A stretch of DNA of 41,826 bases from Oscillospiraceae bacterium (GTDB lineage: Bacteria; Bacillota; Clostridia; Oscillospirales; Oscillospiraceae), in the NCBI GenBank assembly GCA_015067835.1, contig SVLS01000017.1, positions 3,031 to 44,856 of the forward strand. The letters run 5' to 3'. The position numbers were made by a program, and so were the translations under genes. Below the pieces are notes generated by a model. It saw only the letters and a program-made list of their open reading frames with translations, did no database searches and had not been told where the DNA came from. Positions 16,611 through 25,132 of the stretch are shown here, piece after piece (the first letter of the stretch is position 1; each line of letters opens with the position of its first letter).

Positions 16611-18248
16611 TTAGCCGGTGATTTGAACTTCAACCAATCGACCGTGACAGTACTTTTCGCGAAGCACCGGCTTTTCGATTTTGCCAGTGGGATTACGAGG
16701 AACAGTGTCAAAGAAAATCTTGCGGGGGCGCTTATAGCGGGGGAGGGACAGACAGAAATCATTGATTTCTGACTCTGTGCAGCTTTCGCCTTCCTTCAGC
16801 TCAATGATGGCAGCGGTGATTTCACCGAGACGGGCATCAGGAAGTCCAATGACGGCGACATCCTTGATTTTGTCATTGGTACGAAGGAAATCCTCAATTT
16901 GAACAGGATAAATGTTCTCGCCGCCGGAAATGACAACATCCTTCTTGCGGTCAACCAGATAGATGAAGCCGTCCTCATCCTCCTTAGCCATATCACCGGT
17001 GAAGAGCCATTCGCCCTTCAACACTTCGGCAGTTGCCTCCGGGTTTTTGTAGTAACAGGTCATCACACCGTCACCCTTGACAATCAGCTCACCCACTTCT
17101 CCGCGGGGAACGGGATTGCCTTGCTCGTCCACGATTTTAGCTTCCCAGCCAAAGCCGGGCTTGCCGATGGCGCCGACCTTATGGATGTTTTCCACACCCA
17201 GATGGACACAGCCAGGACCGATGGATTCCGAAAGACCGTAGTTGGTATCATACTGGTGATGGGGGAAGACACTCACCCAGCGGCGAATCAGGCTGGGAGG
17301 AACGGGTTGTGCGCCTACATGCATCAATCGCCACTGATCCAGACGGTAGCGGCTTAAATCCACGCGCTGAGAGCTGATGGCATCCAGCAAATCCTGCGCC
17401 CAGGGTACCAGCAGCCAGACAATTGTACATTGCTCCTCTGTTACCGCACGCAAAATCCACTCCGGCTTTACGCCACGCAAAAGGACGGCCTTGGAGCCGG
17501 ACAGCAGAGAGCCGAACCAGTGCATTTTTGCACCGGTGTGGTAAAGGGGAGGAATGCACAGGAAAACATCGTTTCTGCTTTGGCTGTGGTGATTCTGCTC
17601 CGTTACGCAGGAATGATACAGCGCACGATGCTTATGTAAAATGGCCTTTGGAAAGCCGGTGGTTCCGGAGGAAAAATAGATGGCGGCATCGTCATCTGCT
17701 GTTAATGCCACAGGAGGCGCGCTGGAGGAGCAATAGCTCATTAAGGAAATGCAATCCTCGGCATAAGAAGGTCCATTCTGACCGACGAAGAACAGCATTT
17801 TGACTGCAGGAATCTCGTCAGCAATGGCATCCATCCGGCTGATAAACTCCGGCCCGAATACCAAAACCTCAACATCTGCCAAATCCAGACAGTATTTGAT
17901 TTCATCGCTGGCATAGCGGAAGTTCATCGGAACAGCGACACAGCCGGCCTTTAAGATACCAAAATAGAGAGGAAGCCACTCCAGACAGTTCATCAGAAGA
18001 ATGCCGACCTTTGTGCCTTTTTGCACACCGCGGCTTAACAGCAGATTGGAGAACCGATTTGCCTTCCGGTCAAAATCCTTCCAGGTCAGCTCGCGACGGT
18101 AGGGTGCATCCTGTGCGGCGCTTTCAATTAAATTAAACTCCCACCAGGTTTCAGCTCTGTCCCGTTCCTCGGAAGGGTTGATTTCCACCAGACTGACCTC
18201 CTGGCCATACAGGCGGGCATTCCGCTCCAATAAATCCGTAATAATCAT
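16611..18248 (-). CDS. Acyl-CoA synthetase, AMP-forming (class I adenylate-forming)
   Basis: The 545-residue protein starts behind AAGGAGGAG and carries all adenylate-forming core motifs: YFSSGTTGFPKAI at 191-203, YGLSESIGPG, GWLF-like EWLFTGDMA, YLVDRKKDVVISGGENIYP and the catalytic-lysine segment PTGKIEKPV near the C-terminus. The family joins carboxylic acids to CoA via acyl adenylates. It is clearly distinct from the PaaK-type enzyme at the other end of the operon, so the operon has two CoA ligases. It is the first gene after the T-box leader. The substrate is not evident; an aryl propionate, aryl acetate or fatty acid is possible. Confidence 0.88.
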   Translation of the reverse strand: MIITDLLERNARLYGQEVSLVEINPSEERDRAETWWEFNLIESAAQDAPYRRELTWKDFDRKANRFSNLLLSRGVQKGTKVGILLMNCLEWLPLYFGILKAGCVAVPMNFRYASDEIKYCLDLADVEVLVFGPEFISRMDAIADEIPAVKMLFFVGQNGPSYAEDCISLMSYCSSSAPPVALTADDDAAIYFSSGTTGFPKAILHKHRALYHSCVTEQNHHSQSRNDVFLCIPPLYHTGAKMHWFGSLLSGSKAVLLRGVKPEWILRAVTEEQCTIVWLLVPWAQDLLDAISSQRVDLSRYRLDQWRLMHVGAQPVPPSLIRRWVSVFPHHQYDTNYGLSESIGPGCVHLGVENIHKVGAIGKPGFGWEAKIVDEQGNPVPRGEVGELIVKGDGVMTCYYKNPEATAEVLKGEWLFTGDMAKEDEDGFIYLVDRKKDVVISGGENIYPVQIEDFLRTNDKIKDVAVIGLPDARLGEITAAIIELKEGESCTESEINDFCLSLPRYKRPRKIFFDTVPRNPTGKIEKPVLREKYCHGRLVEVQITG

Positions 18249-18270
18249 AAGGTTACTCCTCCTTTGTTAC

Positions 18271-18532
18271 ATAAAAGAAAAATCCTCTGCTTTCAAAGCA
18301 GAGGACAAGAAAATCCTGTGGTACCACCTCAATTTACCGCATAAGCGGCCTCGTAGCGCCTGCCGGGCGCTGATGCTGTATCGGGCATTCCCGTCTTCGC
18401 CTACTGATTTCAGCAAAGCCGCTCCGAAAGGTATTCCATACTCCGACCCACGCTGCCTTGCACCACCGGCAGTTCTCTGAGCGAGTCTGTGAATATGTAC
18501 TGGTTTTCATCATCGCGTTTTGGTATAAATTT
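18271..18532 (-). promoter_or_regulatory. T-box leader, specifier UAC (tyrosine), of the ior operon
   Basis: The minus-strand leader has the T-box core AGGTGGTACCAC (about 18319-18331) and a downstream terminator with stem 18283-18293/18295-18305 and a U-rich tail. Stem I is recognisable from the AGAGA and GGTG elements and from an AGTA motif facing GAATACC across the specifier loop. The codon after GAA is TAC, so the leader should read tRNA-Tyr. The TGGT of the core fits a tRNA with discriminator A. Transcription of the operon would thus be released when tyrosine-tRNA is uncharged. Confidence 0.9.
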
Positions 18533-18538
18533 GGTATT

Positions 18539-18567
18539 ATTTTAGCATTTTATGCCTGACAAGTCAA
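18539..18567 (-). promoter_or_regulatory. Promoter of the T-box/ior operon
   Basis: TTGACT and TAAAAT are separated by 17 bp on the minus strand, with the predicted start a few bases before the T-box leader. Confidence 0.75.
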
Positions 18568-18648
18568 CAGGAAATCACAAAAAATCACCGCCGGTTTTAC
18601 AAGAAAAATCAGAATTTGTAAATCTAGTGCTGAAAACGCAAAAATGCA

Positions 18649-18677
18649 TTGCAATGTCAGTTCCGTTTTGGTATAAT
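18649..18677 (+). promoter_or_regulatory. Promoter of the isomerase/kinase operon
   Basis: TTGCAA and a perfect TATAAT are separated by 17 bp, 35 bp upstream of the start codon. It is divergent from the ior operon promoter, about 80 bp away. No clear operator or cre-like site was recognised. Confidence 0.75.
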
Positions 18678-18711
18678 ATGGGCACAAATGTTTTATTTGC
18701 GGAGGTTTGAA

Positions 18712-20085
18712 ATGACAAACAGTAAAAATGCCCCCCGGGTGGGATTTGTGACCTTTGGCGAAATCAACACTCCCTTTGAGCGACTGCAAAAAAAGCACGA
18801 TGAAGCATTGTGTGTTTTGAAGCAGATGCGTGCTGAGATTCTGGATGCCGGCATCGTGATTGACGACAGCGCCTATGAGACAGCTGATGCGGCAATCGCC
18901 AAGCTGAAGACCGATGAAATTGACTGTTTGCTGGTATGTGTGGCCGGTTGGGTTCCTACCCATGCAGTCATTCGTGTAACGGATTGCTTCCGCCACATTC
19001 CGATGCTTCTGTGGGGGCTTTGCGGCTGGCGTGAAAACGGTCGGCTGATTACCACAGCGGACCAGGCGGGGACGACAGCGATTCGTCCTGCATTTGAGGC
19101 GCTGCACTACACGTTCAAGTATGTGTACAGCGTCATTGATAAGCCTGCACCTGTGGAAAAGCTTCAGGCATATTTTGATGCGTGCTATGCGGCGCGGAAA
19201 TTGCGCAGCGCCAGAGTGGGCACAATGGGCTATCGGGATATGCTTCTGTACGGTACGCAATATGAAGGGAATTCTATGCGTGGCCAAATCGGCGTAGAGG
19301 TCGAGCCCTATGAAATGCTGGAAATGGTTCGTACTTTGGACACGCTGGACAAGGAACAGGTAGCGCAGGGTATTCAGTTTGTGAAGGACAACTGGGTGTT
19401 CAAGAAGCCTTGTGATGATGCTGTGATTGAACAGGGCGTGAAATATGCCCTGTCGATTTTGAAGAAGATCAATGAGCGTGGCTGGGAAGCCATCACACTG
19501 ATTGACGTGGATGGTATGAAGAAGCTGGAAGGCTTTCCTCCGGCAATGGTCTTTATGCTGCTGGAGCACTATTGCGGTATTTTGACTGTTCCTGAGAATG
19601 ATGTTATGGGCGCGGTCACACAGCTGATGATGAAATATATTACCGGACAGACCGTACCGTATCTGGAATACTACGAGTTCTTTGAAAACAGTATGCTCAT
19701 TGGCGTGCCGGATTTTGTGCCGAAGTCAGCCACGGATGGAGAGGTAACGGTTTTGCCGGCAGCCTTCGGTTTGCTTAATGCTTCCTTGCTAAATGTGTCT
19801 AAAGTCAAGACCGGACTTGTAACCTGTGCCCGTCTGGTATATCTGGACGGTACATATAAGATGCACGTGTATACTGCTGAGGCGAAAAATCCCCCGGCAT
19901 GGAATGAATATGGCTGGGATGACCCGGCTCCTCAGCTGCCGAGCCTGGAGGTATTCCCCACATCCTGCACAGTAGAGGAATTTGCGCAGAAGGTTTCCAG
20001 CCAGCATGTAATTGTGGCGTACGGTGATCATACTGCTGCTTTGAAGGATTTGTGTCAACTATTAAATGTGGAAATGGTGATGTAA
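18712..20085 (+). CDS. L-fucose/L-arabinose isomerase-like protein
   Basis: The start at 18712 follows GGAGG with a spacing of 7; an upstream in-frame start would overlap the promoter. The 457-residue protein has the fold-type pattern of the fucose/arabinose isomerase superfamily: an N-terminal Rossmann-like half (VGFVTFGEINTPFE, IDCLLVCVAGWVPTHAVI, PMLLWGLCGW) and a C-terminal half ending in QHVIVAYGDHTAALKDLCQLL, a segment shared with FucI-like proteins. These enzymes interconvert aldoses and ketoses with a divalent metal. It is shorter than E. coli FucI (about 590) and not obviously AraA, so substrate and even activity are uncertain. It heads an operon with a sugar kinase, a dehydrogenase and a PHP protein. 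Confidence 0.75.
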   Translation: MTNSKNAPRVGFVTFGEINTPFERLQKKHDEALCVLKQMRAEILDAGIVIDDSAYETADAAIAKLKTDEIDCLLVCVAGWVPTHAVIRVTDCFRHIPMLLWGLCGWRENGRLITTADQAGTTAIRPAFEALHYTFKYVYSVIDKPAPVEKLQAYFDACYAARKLRSARVGTMGYRDMLLYGTQYEGNSMRGQIGVEVEPYEMLEMVRTLDTLDKEQVAQGIQFVKDNWVFKKPCDDAVIEQGVKYALSILKKINERGWEAITLIDVDGMKKLEGFPPAMVFMLLEHYCGILTVPENDVMGAVTQLMMKYITGQTVPYLEYYEFFENSMLIGVPDFVPKSATDGEVTVLPAAFGLLNASLLNVSKVKTGLVTCARLVYLDGTYKMHVYTAEAKNPPAWNEYGWDDPAPQLPSLEVFPTSCTVEEFAQKVSSQHVIVAYGDHTAALKDLCQLLNVEMVM

Positions 20086-21549
20086 ATGGAAAAGTATTAT
20101 ATTGGTGTTGATTTGGGAAGTACCAACATCAAAACTGCGCTGTATAATTCCCAATTTCAGATGGTCAGCAGCCTGAGCCATCCGGTTGTGTATGAACGCG
20201 AAGGCGGCGTGGTAGAGTTTGATGCCTGGGATTATTGCAGAAATCTGTCCCGGATGCTGGCGCAGCTGATGAAGGGAATGGAAGGCAATGCATTGCGTGA
20301 GATTTCCTTTACCGGTCAGGCAGAATCCCTGGTGTGCGTGGGTGCGGACGGAAAGCCCTTGATGAACGCGATTTCCTGGATGGATGAGCGTTCCACGCAA
20401 GAGTGCGAAGTGCTGTCCAAGATTTTTACGGATGAGGATGTGCGTAAGGTAACAGGTCAGATGACCATTTGTCCCACCTGGCCGGCTACGAAGATTTTGT
20501 GGCTGAAATCCCATCGCCCGGATGTTTATCAAAATACTGCCACCTTTATGCACCTGAAGGATTATGTGGTGTTCTATTTGACCGGCAAAAAGCTGGCAGA
20601 TATGTCCATTGCCACCTTCAGCCTGTATTTTGACATTTATCGCAAGTGCTACTGGCAGGATATGCTGAAGGCAATCGGCATTGACGAAAGCCGCTTGCCT
20701 GCTTTGGTAGAGCCCTGCTCTGAAGCAGGTACACTTCTGCCGGAGGTAGCAGCTGAAATTGGTGCCGGTGACCAAACGGTGGTGAATGTTGGTACATTGG
20801 ATCATTTTGCAGCGATGGTGGGAACAGGCAACATTGCCCCCGGCAACATCAACCTGTCCATGGGTACGGTAATGGTGCTGGCGACGATGGCGCCCACCCG
20901 GGATAAGCTGGGGGACACCGTGGCGGTTCACTATGGCTTTTTGCCGAATACTTATGTGCTTCTTCCTGTAGCAGCCAGTGGCGGTGTCAGTTTGGAATGG
21001 TTCCGCCGTACCTGTATGCCTCAGGTGGATTATGGCGAGCTGAATCAGGTGCTGGCACAGCGCAAAGACTGTGGTAAGCTTCTGTTTTTGCCCTATCTGG
21101 TTGGTACCAATGCACCGGATTTTGATACGGATGCTACCGGTGTATTCTGGGGTCTTCGCCAGAGCCACGATGCCTTTGATATGGCAAGAGCAGTTATGGA
21201 GGGCGTTGCATTCCTGATTCGCAAGAATTCCCAGTCTCTGAAGGATAGCAACATTCCCTGTGAAAATATCGTGGCAGTGGGTGGCGGCACAAAGAGTGCC
21301 CTTTGGTGTCAGATGTGGGCAGATGCAACGTCAATTCCTGTACGCATCCCTCAGGAGCAGGAAGCTGCTTGCCTGGGAGCCGCAATGATTGGCGCTGTGG
21401 CAGATGGACTGTTTGCGAATTATACAGCAGCTGTTGAAAAGTGCGTGGCAATCAAGGCGGAGTATCTGCCGCAACCGTCAGAATACTACGATGGAAAATA
21501 CGAAAAATTCTGCACCTTATATGATGCAACAATAGGAATCAACAGATAA
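20086..21549 (+). CDS. FGGY-family carbohydrate kinase
   Basis: The 487-residue protein has the ASKHA phosphate loop YIGVDLGSTNIKTALYN at its start, the FGGY first signature area FTGQAESLVCVGADGKPL...ISWMDERS, and the C-terminal adenosine motif VAVGGGTKSALWCQMWADAT. Length and order fit xylulokinase/gluconokinase-type enzymes, which phosphorylate ketoses or sugar acids. The start codon directly follows the stop of the isomerase gene, with GGTGATG as ribosome binding site, so the two are translationally close. The substrate is presumably the product of the isomerase, by inference from position. Confidence 0.9.
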   Translation: MEKYYIGVDLGSTNIKTALYNSQFQMVSSLSHPVVYEREGGVVEFDAWDYCRNLSRMLAQLMKGMEGNALREISFTGQAESLVCVGADGKPLMNAISWMDERSTQECEVLSKIFTDEDVRKVTGQMTICPTWPATKILWLKSHRPDVYQNTATFMHLKDYVVFYLTGKKLADMSIATFSLYFDIYRKCYWQDMLKAIGIDESRLPALVEPCSEAGTLLPEVAAEIGAGDQTVVNVGTLDHFAAMVGTGNIAPGNINLSMGTVMVLATMAPTRDKLGDTVAVHYGFLPNTYVLLPVAASGGVSLEWFRRTCMPQVDYGELNQVLAQRKDCGKLLFLPYLVGTNAPDFDTDATGVFWGLRQSHDAFDMARAVMEGVAFLIRKNSQSLKDSNIPCENIVAVGGGTKSALWCQMWADATSIPVRIPQEQEAACLGAAMIGAVADGLFANYTAAVEKCVAIKAEYLPQPSEYYDGKYEKFCTLYDATIGINR

Positions 21550-21563
21550 AAGGAGACGAAATC

Positions 21564-22442
21564 ATGAGTGTTGATATGACAAAATGGCAGGAAATTGCCA
21601 AGCAAAACATTCACAACCGCCCGGCAGGTCAGGGCCGTTTGGCCGGCAAGATCACCATCGTAACCGGTGCGGCACAGGGCTTTGGCAAGGGTATTGCTGA
21701 GGAACTGTATAAAGAAGGTGCAACCGTTATTATTGCGGATATGAATCAGCCCCTGGCAGAGGAAGTAGCCGCTGAAATGGGTGAACGTGCCTGCGCCATT
21801 GCGGTAAATGTGTCCGATGAAGAAAGCATTGCCAATCTGGTTGGTCAGACCGTTGAAAAGTTTGGCGGACTGGATTTGATGGTGGCAAATGCCGGTGTTG
21901 TCCGCTCCGGACCCATTGCCCAGATGGAGAAGAAGGATTTCGATTTCGTTACGGCTATCAATTACACCGGTTTGTTCCTCACCTGTAAATATGCCGCTAT
22001 CATTATGCAGGCACAGCACGAGGCAGACCCTACCGCAATGTTTGACATTATTGCAATGTCCTCCAAATCCGGTCTGGAAGGCTCCAACAAGAACTTCGCC
22101 TATGCAGGCTCAAAGTTTGGTGCCATCGGTCTGGTTCAGTCCTGGGCGCTGGAGCTTTGCGCCTATAATATCAAGGTGAATGCCATTTGCCCCGGCAACT
22201 TCCTGGACGGTCCTCTGTGGAGCGACCCTGTTCGTGGCCTGTTTGTTCAGTATTTGCAGGCGGGCAAGGTGCCCGGCGCCAAGACGGTGGAGGATGTGCG
22301 CCGTTTCTATGAAGCAAAGGTTCCCATGAACCGTGGCTGCCTGCCGTTGGATGTTGCCCGCGCTGTGATGTACTGCGTGGAGCAGCAATATGAAACCGGT
22401 CAGGCCATCCCTGTTACCGGCGGACAGGTTATGCTGAACTGA
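21564..22442 (+). CDS. SDR-family NAD(P)-dependent oxidoreductase
   Basis: The 292-residue protein shows the classical SDR cofactor motif TGAAQGFG at 34-41, NAG at 109-111, the catalytic Ser near 166 and Tyr180-x3-Lys184, followed by the ICPGNF substrate-loop motif and a TGQAIPVTGGQ C-terminal end. It has an N-terminal extension of about 25 residues and a substrate loop of the sorbitol-6-phosphate dehydrogenase type. It probably oxidises or reduces a sugar, polyol or their phosphate in the same pathway as the two preceding genes. The gap to the kinase gene is 14 bp, with AAAGGAGA in it. Confidence 0.9.
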   Translation: MSVDMTKWQEIAKQNIHNRPAGQGRLAGKITIVTGAAQGFGKGIAEELYKEGATVIIADMNQPLAEEVAAEMGERACAIAVNVSDEESIANLVGQTVEKFGGLDLMVANAGVVRSGPIAQMEKKDFDFVTAINYTGLFLTCKYAAIIMQAQHEADPTAMFDIIAMSSKSGLEGSNKNFAYAGSKFGAIGLVQSWALELCAYNIKVNAICPGNFLDGPLWSDPVRGLFVQYLQAGKVPGAKTVEDVRRFYEAKVPMNRGCLPLDVARAVMYCVEQQYETGQAIPVTGGQVMLN

Positions 22443-22451
22443 GGTGGAAAA

Positions 22452-23606
22452 ATGATTGATATTGCCATTCTCAATAAGCTCAATGCGCCTACGAAGGAAG
22501 AGCGCCTTGCCAACCTTGCACAGGTTCTGAAAGAGACAACCTTTCCTCCTATGGTGGAGCAGTACATTAACAATCACATTCATACCACTTACTCGTTTTC
22601 TCCTTATTCACCCACTGCGGCAGTCTACGCCGCCAGAATGGAAGGGCTGTGCACAGCCGGCATCATTGATCATGATTCCATTTCCGGTGCGGAAGAATTC
22701 CTGGAGGCTGCAAAGCTGGTGGGAATGCCGGTGACCATTGGTATGGAAGCAAGAGTTTCCATGGCAGGGACCCGTTTGGACGGTCGGCGCACCAACAACC
22801 CTGACCAGGTGGGCGTCAGCTATATGACGATTCAAGGTGTACCTCACGATAAAATCAGTGTGTTGACAGAATTCTTCCGCCCCTATCAGGCGGCGCGGCA
22901 TCTTAGAAACCGCCAGATGATTGAGAAAATCAATGCGCTGCTGCCCGGCATTACATTGGATTATGACAAGGATGTTTTGCCCCTATCTATGGCTGCGGAA
23001 AACGGTGGTGTTACGGAGCGCCATTTGATGTATGCTCTTGCAATCAAGCTGGTAGCGCAGGTAGGCAAGGGACAGCCTATGGTTGATAAGCTGACAGCAA
23101 TGGGCATTGCTCTGTCTGAAAAGCAAACCGCACAAATGCTGGACACCGAATATCCCTTCTACGAATATGATTTGCTGGGCATTCTGAAAAGTGCCTTCGT
23201 TCCCCAGATTTTCATTGACGCAACCGAGGAGTGCCCCAAGCTTGCCGATATGGTTAAGCTGTGCAAGGATGTGGATGCATACCTATGCTATGCCTATTTG
23301 GGTGATGTGGGGAATAGCGTAACCGGAGACAAAAAGGCACAGAAATTCGAGGATGACTACCTGGAAGATGTGTTTGAATGCCTGAAGGAAGAGGGCGTAA
23401 CCTCCGTGACCTATATGCCTACCCGGAATACGCAGCAGCAGCTGGAGCGGCTGCGTGGCCTGTGTGACCAGTACGGGATGTTCCAGATTTCCGGCGAGGA
23501 CATTAACTCTCCCCGGCAGAGCTTTATCATCCGTGCAATGGAAAATCCCATGTTCCAGAATTTGATTGATGCAACCTGGAAGCTGATTGAACACGAAAAT
23601 CAATAA
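22452..23606 (+). CDS. PHP-domain metal-dependent hydrolase/phosphoesterase-like protein
   Basis: The 384-residue protein has PHP-type metal ligands at the expected places: His42-x-His44 (NNHIHTTYSF), Asp73-His-Asp75 (IIDHDSISG) and Glu99 (IGMEARV). Later candidate ligands include His residues around 190 and the GEDINSPRQSF stretch near the C-terminus. PHP domains hydrolyse phosphoesters in nucleases, histidinol phosphatase and cyclic sugar-phosphate enzymes. The middle region (about 110-260) is an insertion that I do not recognise. The gene starts 10 bp after the SDR gene and ends the operon before a terminator. A phosphatase or lactone/phosphodiester hydrolase acting on the pathway's sugar phosphate is plausible but unproven. 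Confidence 0.82.
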   Translation: MIDIAILNKLNAPTKEERLANLAQVLKETTFPPMVEQYINNHIHTTYSFSPYSPTAAVYAARMEGLCTAGIIDHDSISGAEEFLEAAKLVGMPVTIGMEARVSMAGTRLDGRRTNNPDQVGVSYMTIQGVPHDKISVLTEFFRPYQAARHLRNRQMIEKINALLPGITLDYDKDVLPLSMAAENGGVTERHLMYALAIKLVAQVGKGQPMVDKLTAMGIALSEKQTAQMLDTEYPFYEYDLLGILKSAFVPQIFIDATEECPKLADMVKLCKDVDAYLCYAYLGDVGNSVTGDKKAQKFEDDYLEDVFECLKEEGVTSVTYMPTRNTQQQLERLRGLCDQYGMFQISGEDINSPRQSFIIRAMENPMFQNLIDATWKLIEHENQ

Positions 23607-23614
23607 GTTATTTA

Positions 23615-23649
23615 TAAAAAAGGCAGCCCCAACCGTTTGGTTGGGGCTG
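23615..23649. terminator. Bidirectional terminator between the PHP and NlpC/P60 genes
   Basis: CAGCCCCAACC and GGTTGGGGCTG form an 11-bp stem with a 4-nt loop. On the minus strand it is followed by TTTTTT, so it fits best as terminator of the NlpC/P60 gene; it also lies 17 bp after the PHP gene on the plus strand. Confidence 0.85.
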
Positions 23650-23663
23650 TGTTATATTGTGAA

Positions 23664-24629
23664 TCAGATCACTCTTCTTGCGCCGATATAGCGGCTGGTC
23701 CAATAAGAATTATTCAGATTTGCGATGATGACACCCTTGCTGGTGGAAGCGTGGATAAACTGGTTGCTTCCCAGGTAAATTCCAAGATGGGAGACCCCGC
23801 TGCCGCTGGTATTGAAGAACACCAAGTCCCCGGGGATGAGGTTCGCTCTGGAAACAGATGTACCAACCTTATATTGATCTCTGCTGACACGAGGCAGGGT
23901 AATGCCGTGAGCCTTGAATACATACTGGACATATCCGCTGCAATCAAAGCCATTTGGCGTTGTACCGCCCCACAAATAGGGAACACCAATATATTTCTTG
24001 GCAGTTGTAATGATTTGAGATGCCAAATTCGGCTTGACGGTGCCGTTGAGCGCCTCGGGACTGGGTTTCAGCCCTGTGGATTTGCCTCCCACAAAGAAAA
24101 GAGGAGTCTTGGAAGAGTCCTGGTTTTCATAAGGAATTTCCGTCAAATCCACATAGTCGCTGCGGATATAACCAATATGGTTTTCAAAGATTACCTTAAA
24201 CCATTTGTTGTTGATTCCGATGATGTAGGCTTTATCACCGATGTCAGCCGAGGTCAAAATGGAATGGCTTGTGCTGGGGCCACTGCGCACCTTCACATTA
24301 TTTCCATTGACGCTGCCATAACCCAATTCGGCGTCTTCCCGCGTAGTGTAGCGCAAATAGTCTTGGTGCATATAGCCAATCTGGAGATTATAATTGACCT
24401 TGTACCAGCTGCCGGATTTTCCCAGCACTACAACCACTTCATTTCTGGCTGCGAAGTCCAGTGTTTTACTGCTGGTGGATGCGCTGCTTCGCAAACGCAA
24501 AGAAGATGCATTTACAAATGCAATACCGTTTTTCAAATACCGCCCGGTAGCGTTTGCCGCCTGTGCGGTGATACCGGTAAAAATAAAAATCGCCAGCAAA
24601 AGGCTGGCGATTCGACGAGTGAATTTCAT
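23664..24629 (-). CDS. Secreted NlpC/P60 peptidoglycan hydrolase with two SH3 domains
   Basis: The 321-residue protein begins with a signal peptide (cleavage likely after AQA, about residue 24). Two SH3b-type domains follow (about 37-95 and 105-163; SLRLRSSASTSSKTL and NVKVRSGPSTSHSIL). The C-terminal NlpC/P60 domain starts at about 203. The catalytic residues are visible as Cys230 (NGFDCSGYV), His281 (GVSHLGIYL) and His293. Such enzymes cut the stem peptides of peptidoglycan, typically between D-Glu and the diamino acid. The gene follows the small gene at 24658 by 28 bp and has the ribosome binding site CGGAGGG. Confidence 0.94.
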   Translation of the reverse strand: MKFTRRIASLLLAIFIFTGITAQAANATGRYLKNGIAFVNASSLRLRSSASTSSKTLDFAARNEVVVVLGKSGSWYKVNYNLQIGYMHQDYLRYTTREDAELGYGSVNGNNVKVRSGPSTSHSILTSADIGDKAYIIGINNKWFKVIFENHIGYIRSDYVDLTEIPYENQDSSKTPLFFVGGKSTGLKPSPEALNGTVKPNLASQIITTAKKYIGVPYLWGGTTPNGFDCSGYVQYVFKAHGITLPRVSRDQYKVGTSVSRANLIPGDLVFFNTSGSGVSHLGIYLGSNQFIHASTSKGVIIANLNNSYWTSRYIGARRVI

Positions 24630-24657
24630 ACTTTGCCCTCCGTTTTACGAGAAAATG

Positions 24658-24945
24658 TTATTTGCCTGCCAGAGCACGCTCCAGCCACACACAGCCAAAA
24701 TCCAACGCTGTGTACAGGCCGTCCTTTTCGCCTTTCTTCACGATCCGGTCACGGCTCTTCGCCGCGGGGTCTGTGAGTTGAAGCTGAACAGAAACCTTTG
24801 TTGCTACGTCCAATTCGCCAACCTTTTTGGTTTCGAGAATCTGGAGCATGATGATATGGGAATCTGCCATGGAACCATAGTAGATCAAGTTGTCCTTCCG
24901 CATCAGCGGATGACCCTTATAGGTGAGAATTTTTTCATCAGCCAT
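24658..24945 (-). CDS. Small conserved-looking protein of unknown function
   Basis: The start at 24945 follows AGGAGGT and gives 95 residues. The protein is soluble and of mixed charge, and begins MADEKILTYKGHPLMRKDN. I do not recognise a domain. A very good promoter lies 30 bp upstream, and the NlpC/P60 gene follows after 28 bp, so both are probably one transcript. The regular composition and strong ribosome binding site support a real gene. Confidence 0.7.
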   Translation of the reverse strand: MADEKILTYKGHPLMRKDNLIYYGSMADSHIIMLQILETKKVGELDVATKVSVQLQLTDPAAKSRDRIVKKGEKDGLYTALDFGCVWLERALAGK

Positions 24946-24974
24946 TTCGGTTACCTCCTGTCGTTGATAATCAA

Positions 24975-25003
24975 ATTGTAACACTTTGTAACCGAAGTGT
25001 CAA
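24975..25003 (-). promoter_or_regulatory. Promoter of the small gene and NlpC/P60 gene
   Basis: A perfect TTGACA and TACAAT are separated by 17 bp on the minus strand. The spacer and flanks contain two GTTACA repeats. Confidence 0.75.
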
Positions 25004-25089
25004 CGGCTCAGGGACAATTACATAAATTTGGAAGCCCCTGGTGGATTGGATTTTGTTAAACGGAGGGGATATTCAATTCGTTTGTTTTG

Positions 25090-25123
25090 AAAAAAGCGGC
25101 TTTTGCCTTGGCAAAAGCCGCTT
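25090..25123 (-). terminator. Terminator of ireB
   Basis: A perfect 14-bp stem (25094-25107 with 25110-25123) with a 2-nt spacer is followed by TTTTTT on the minus strand, 9 bp after the ireB stop. The 86 bases between it and the next promoter hold nothing I recognise. Confidence 0.88.
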
Positions 25124-25132
25124 GGTGCTTTG

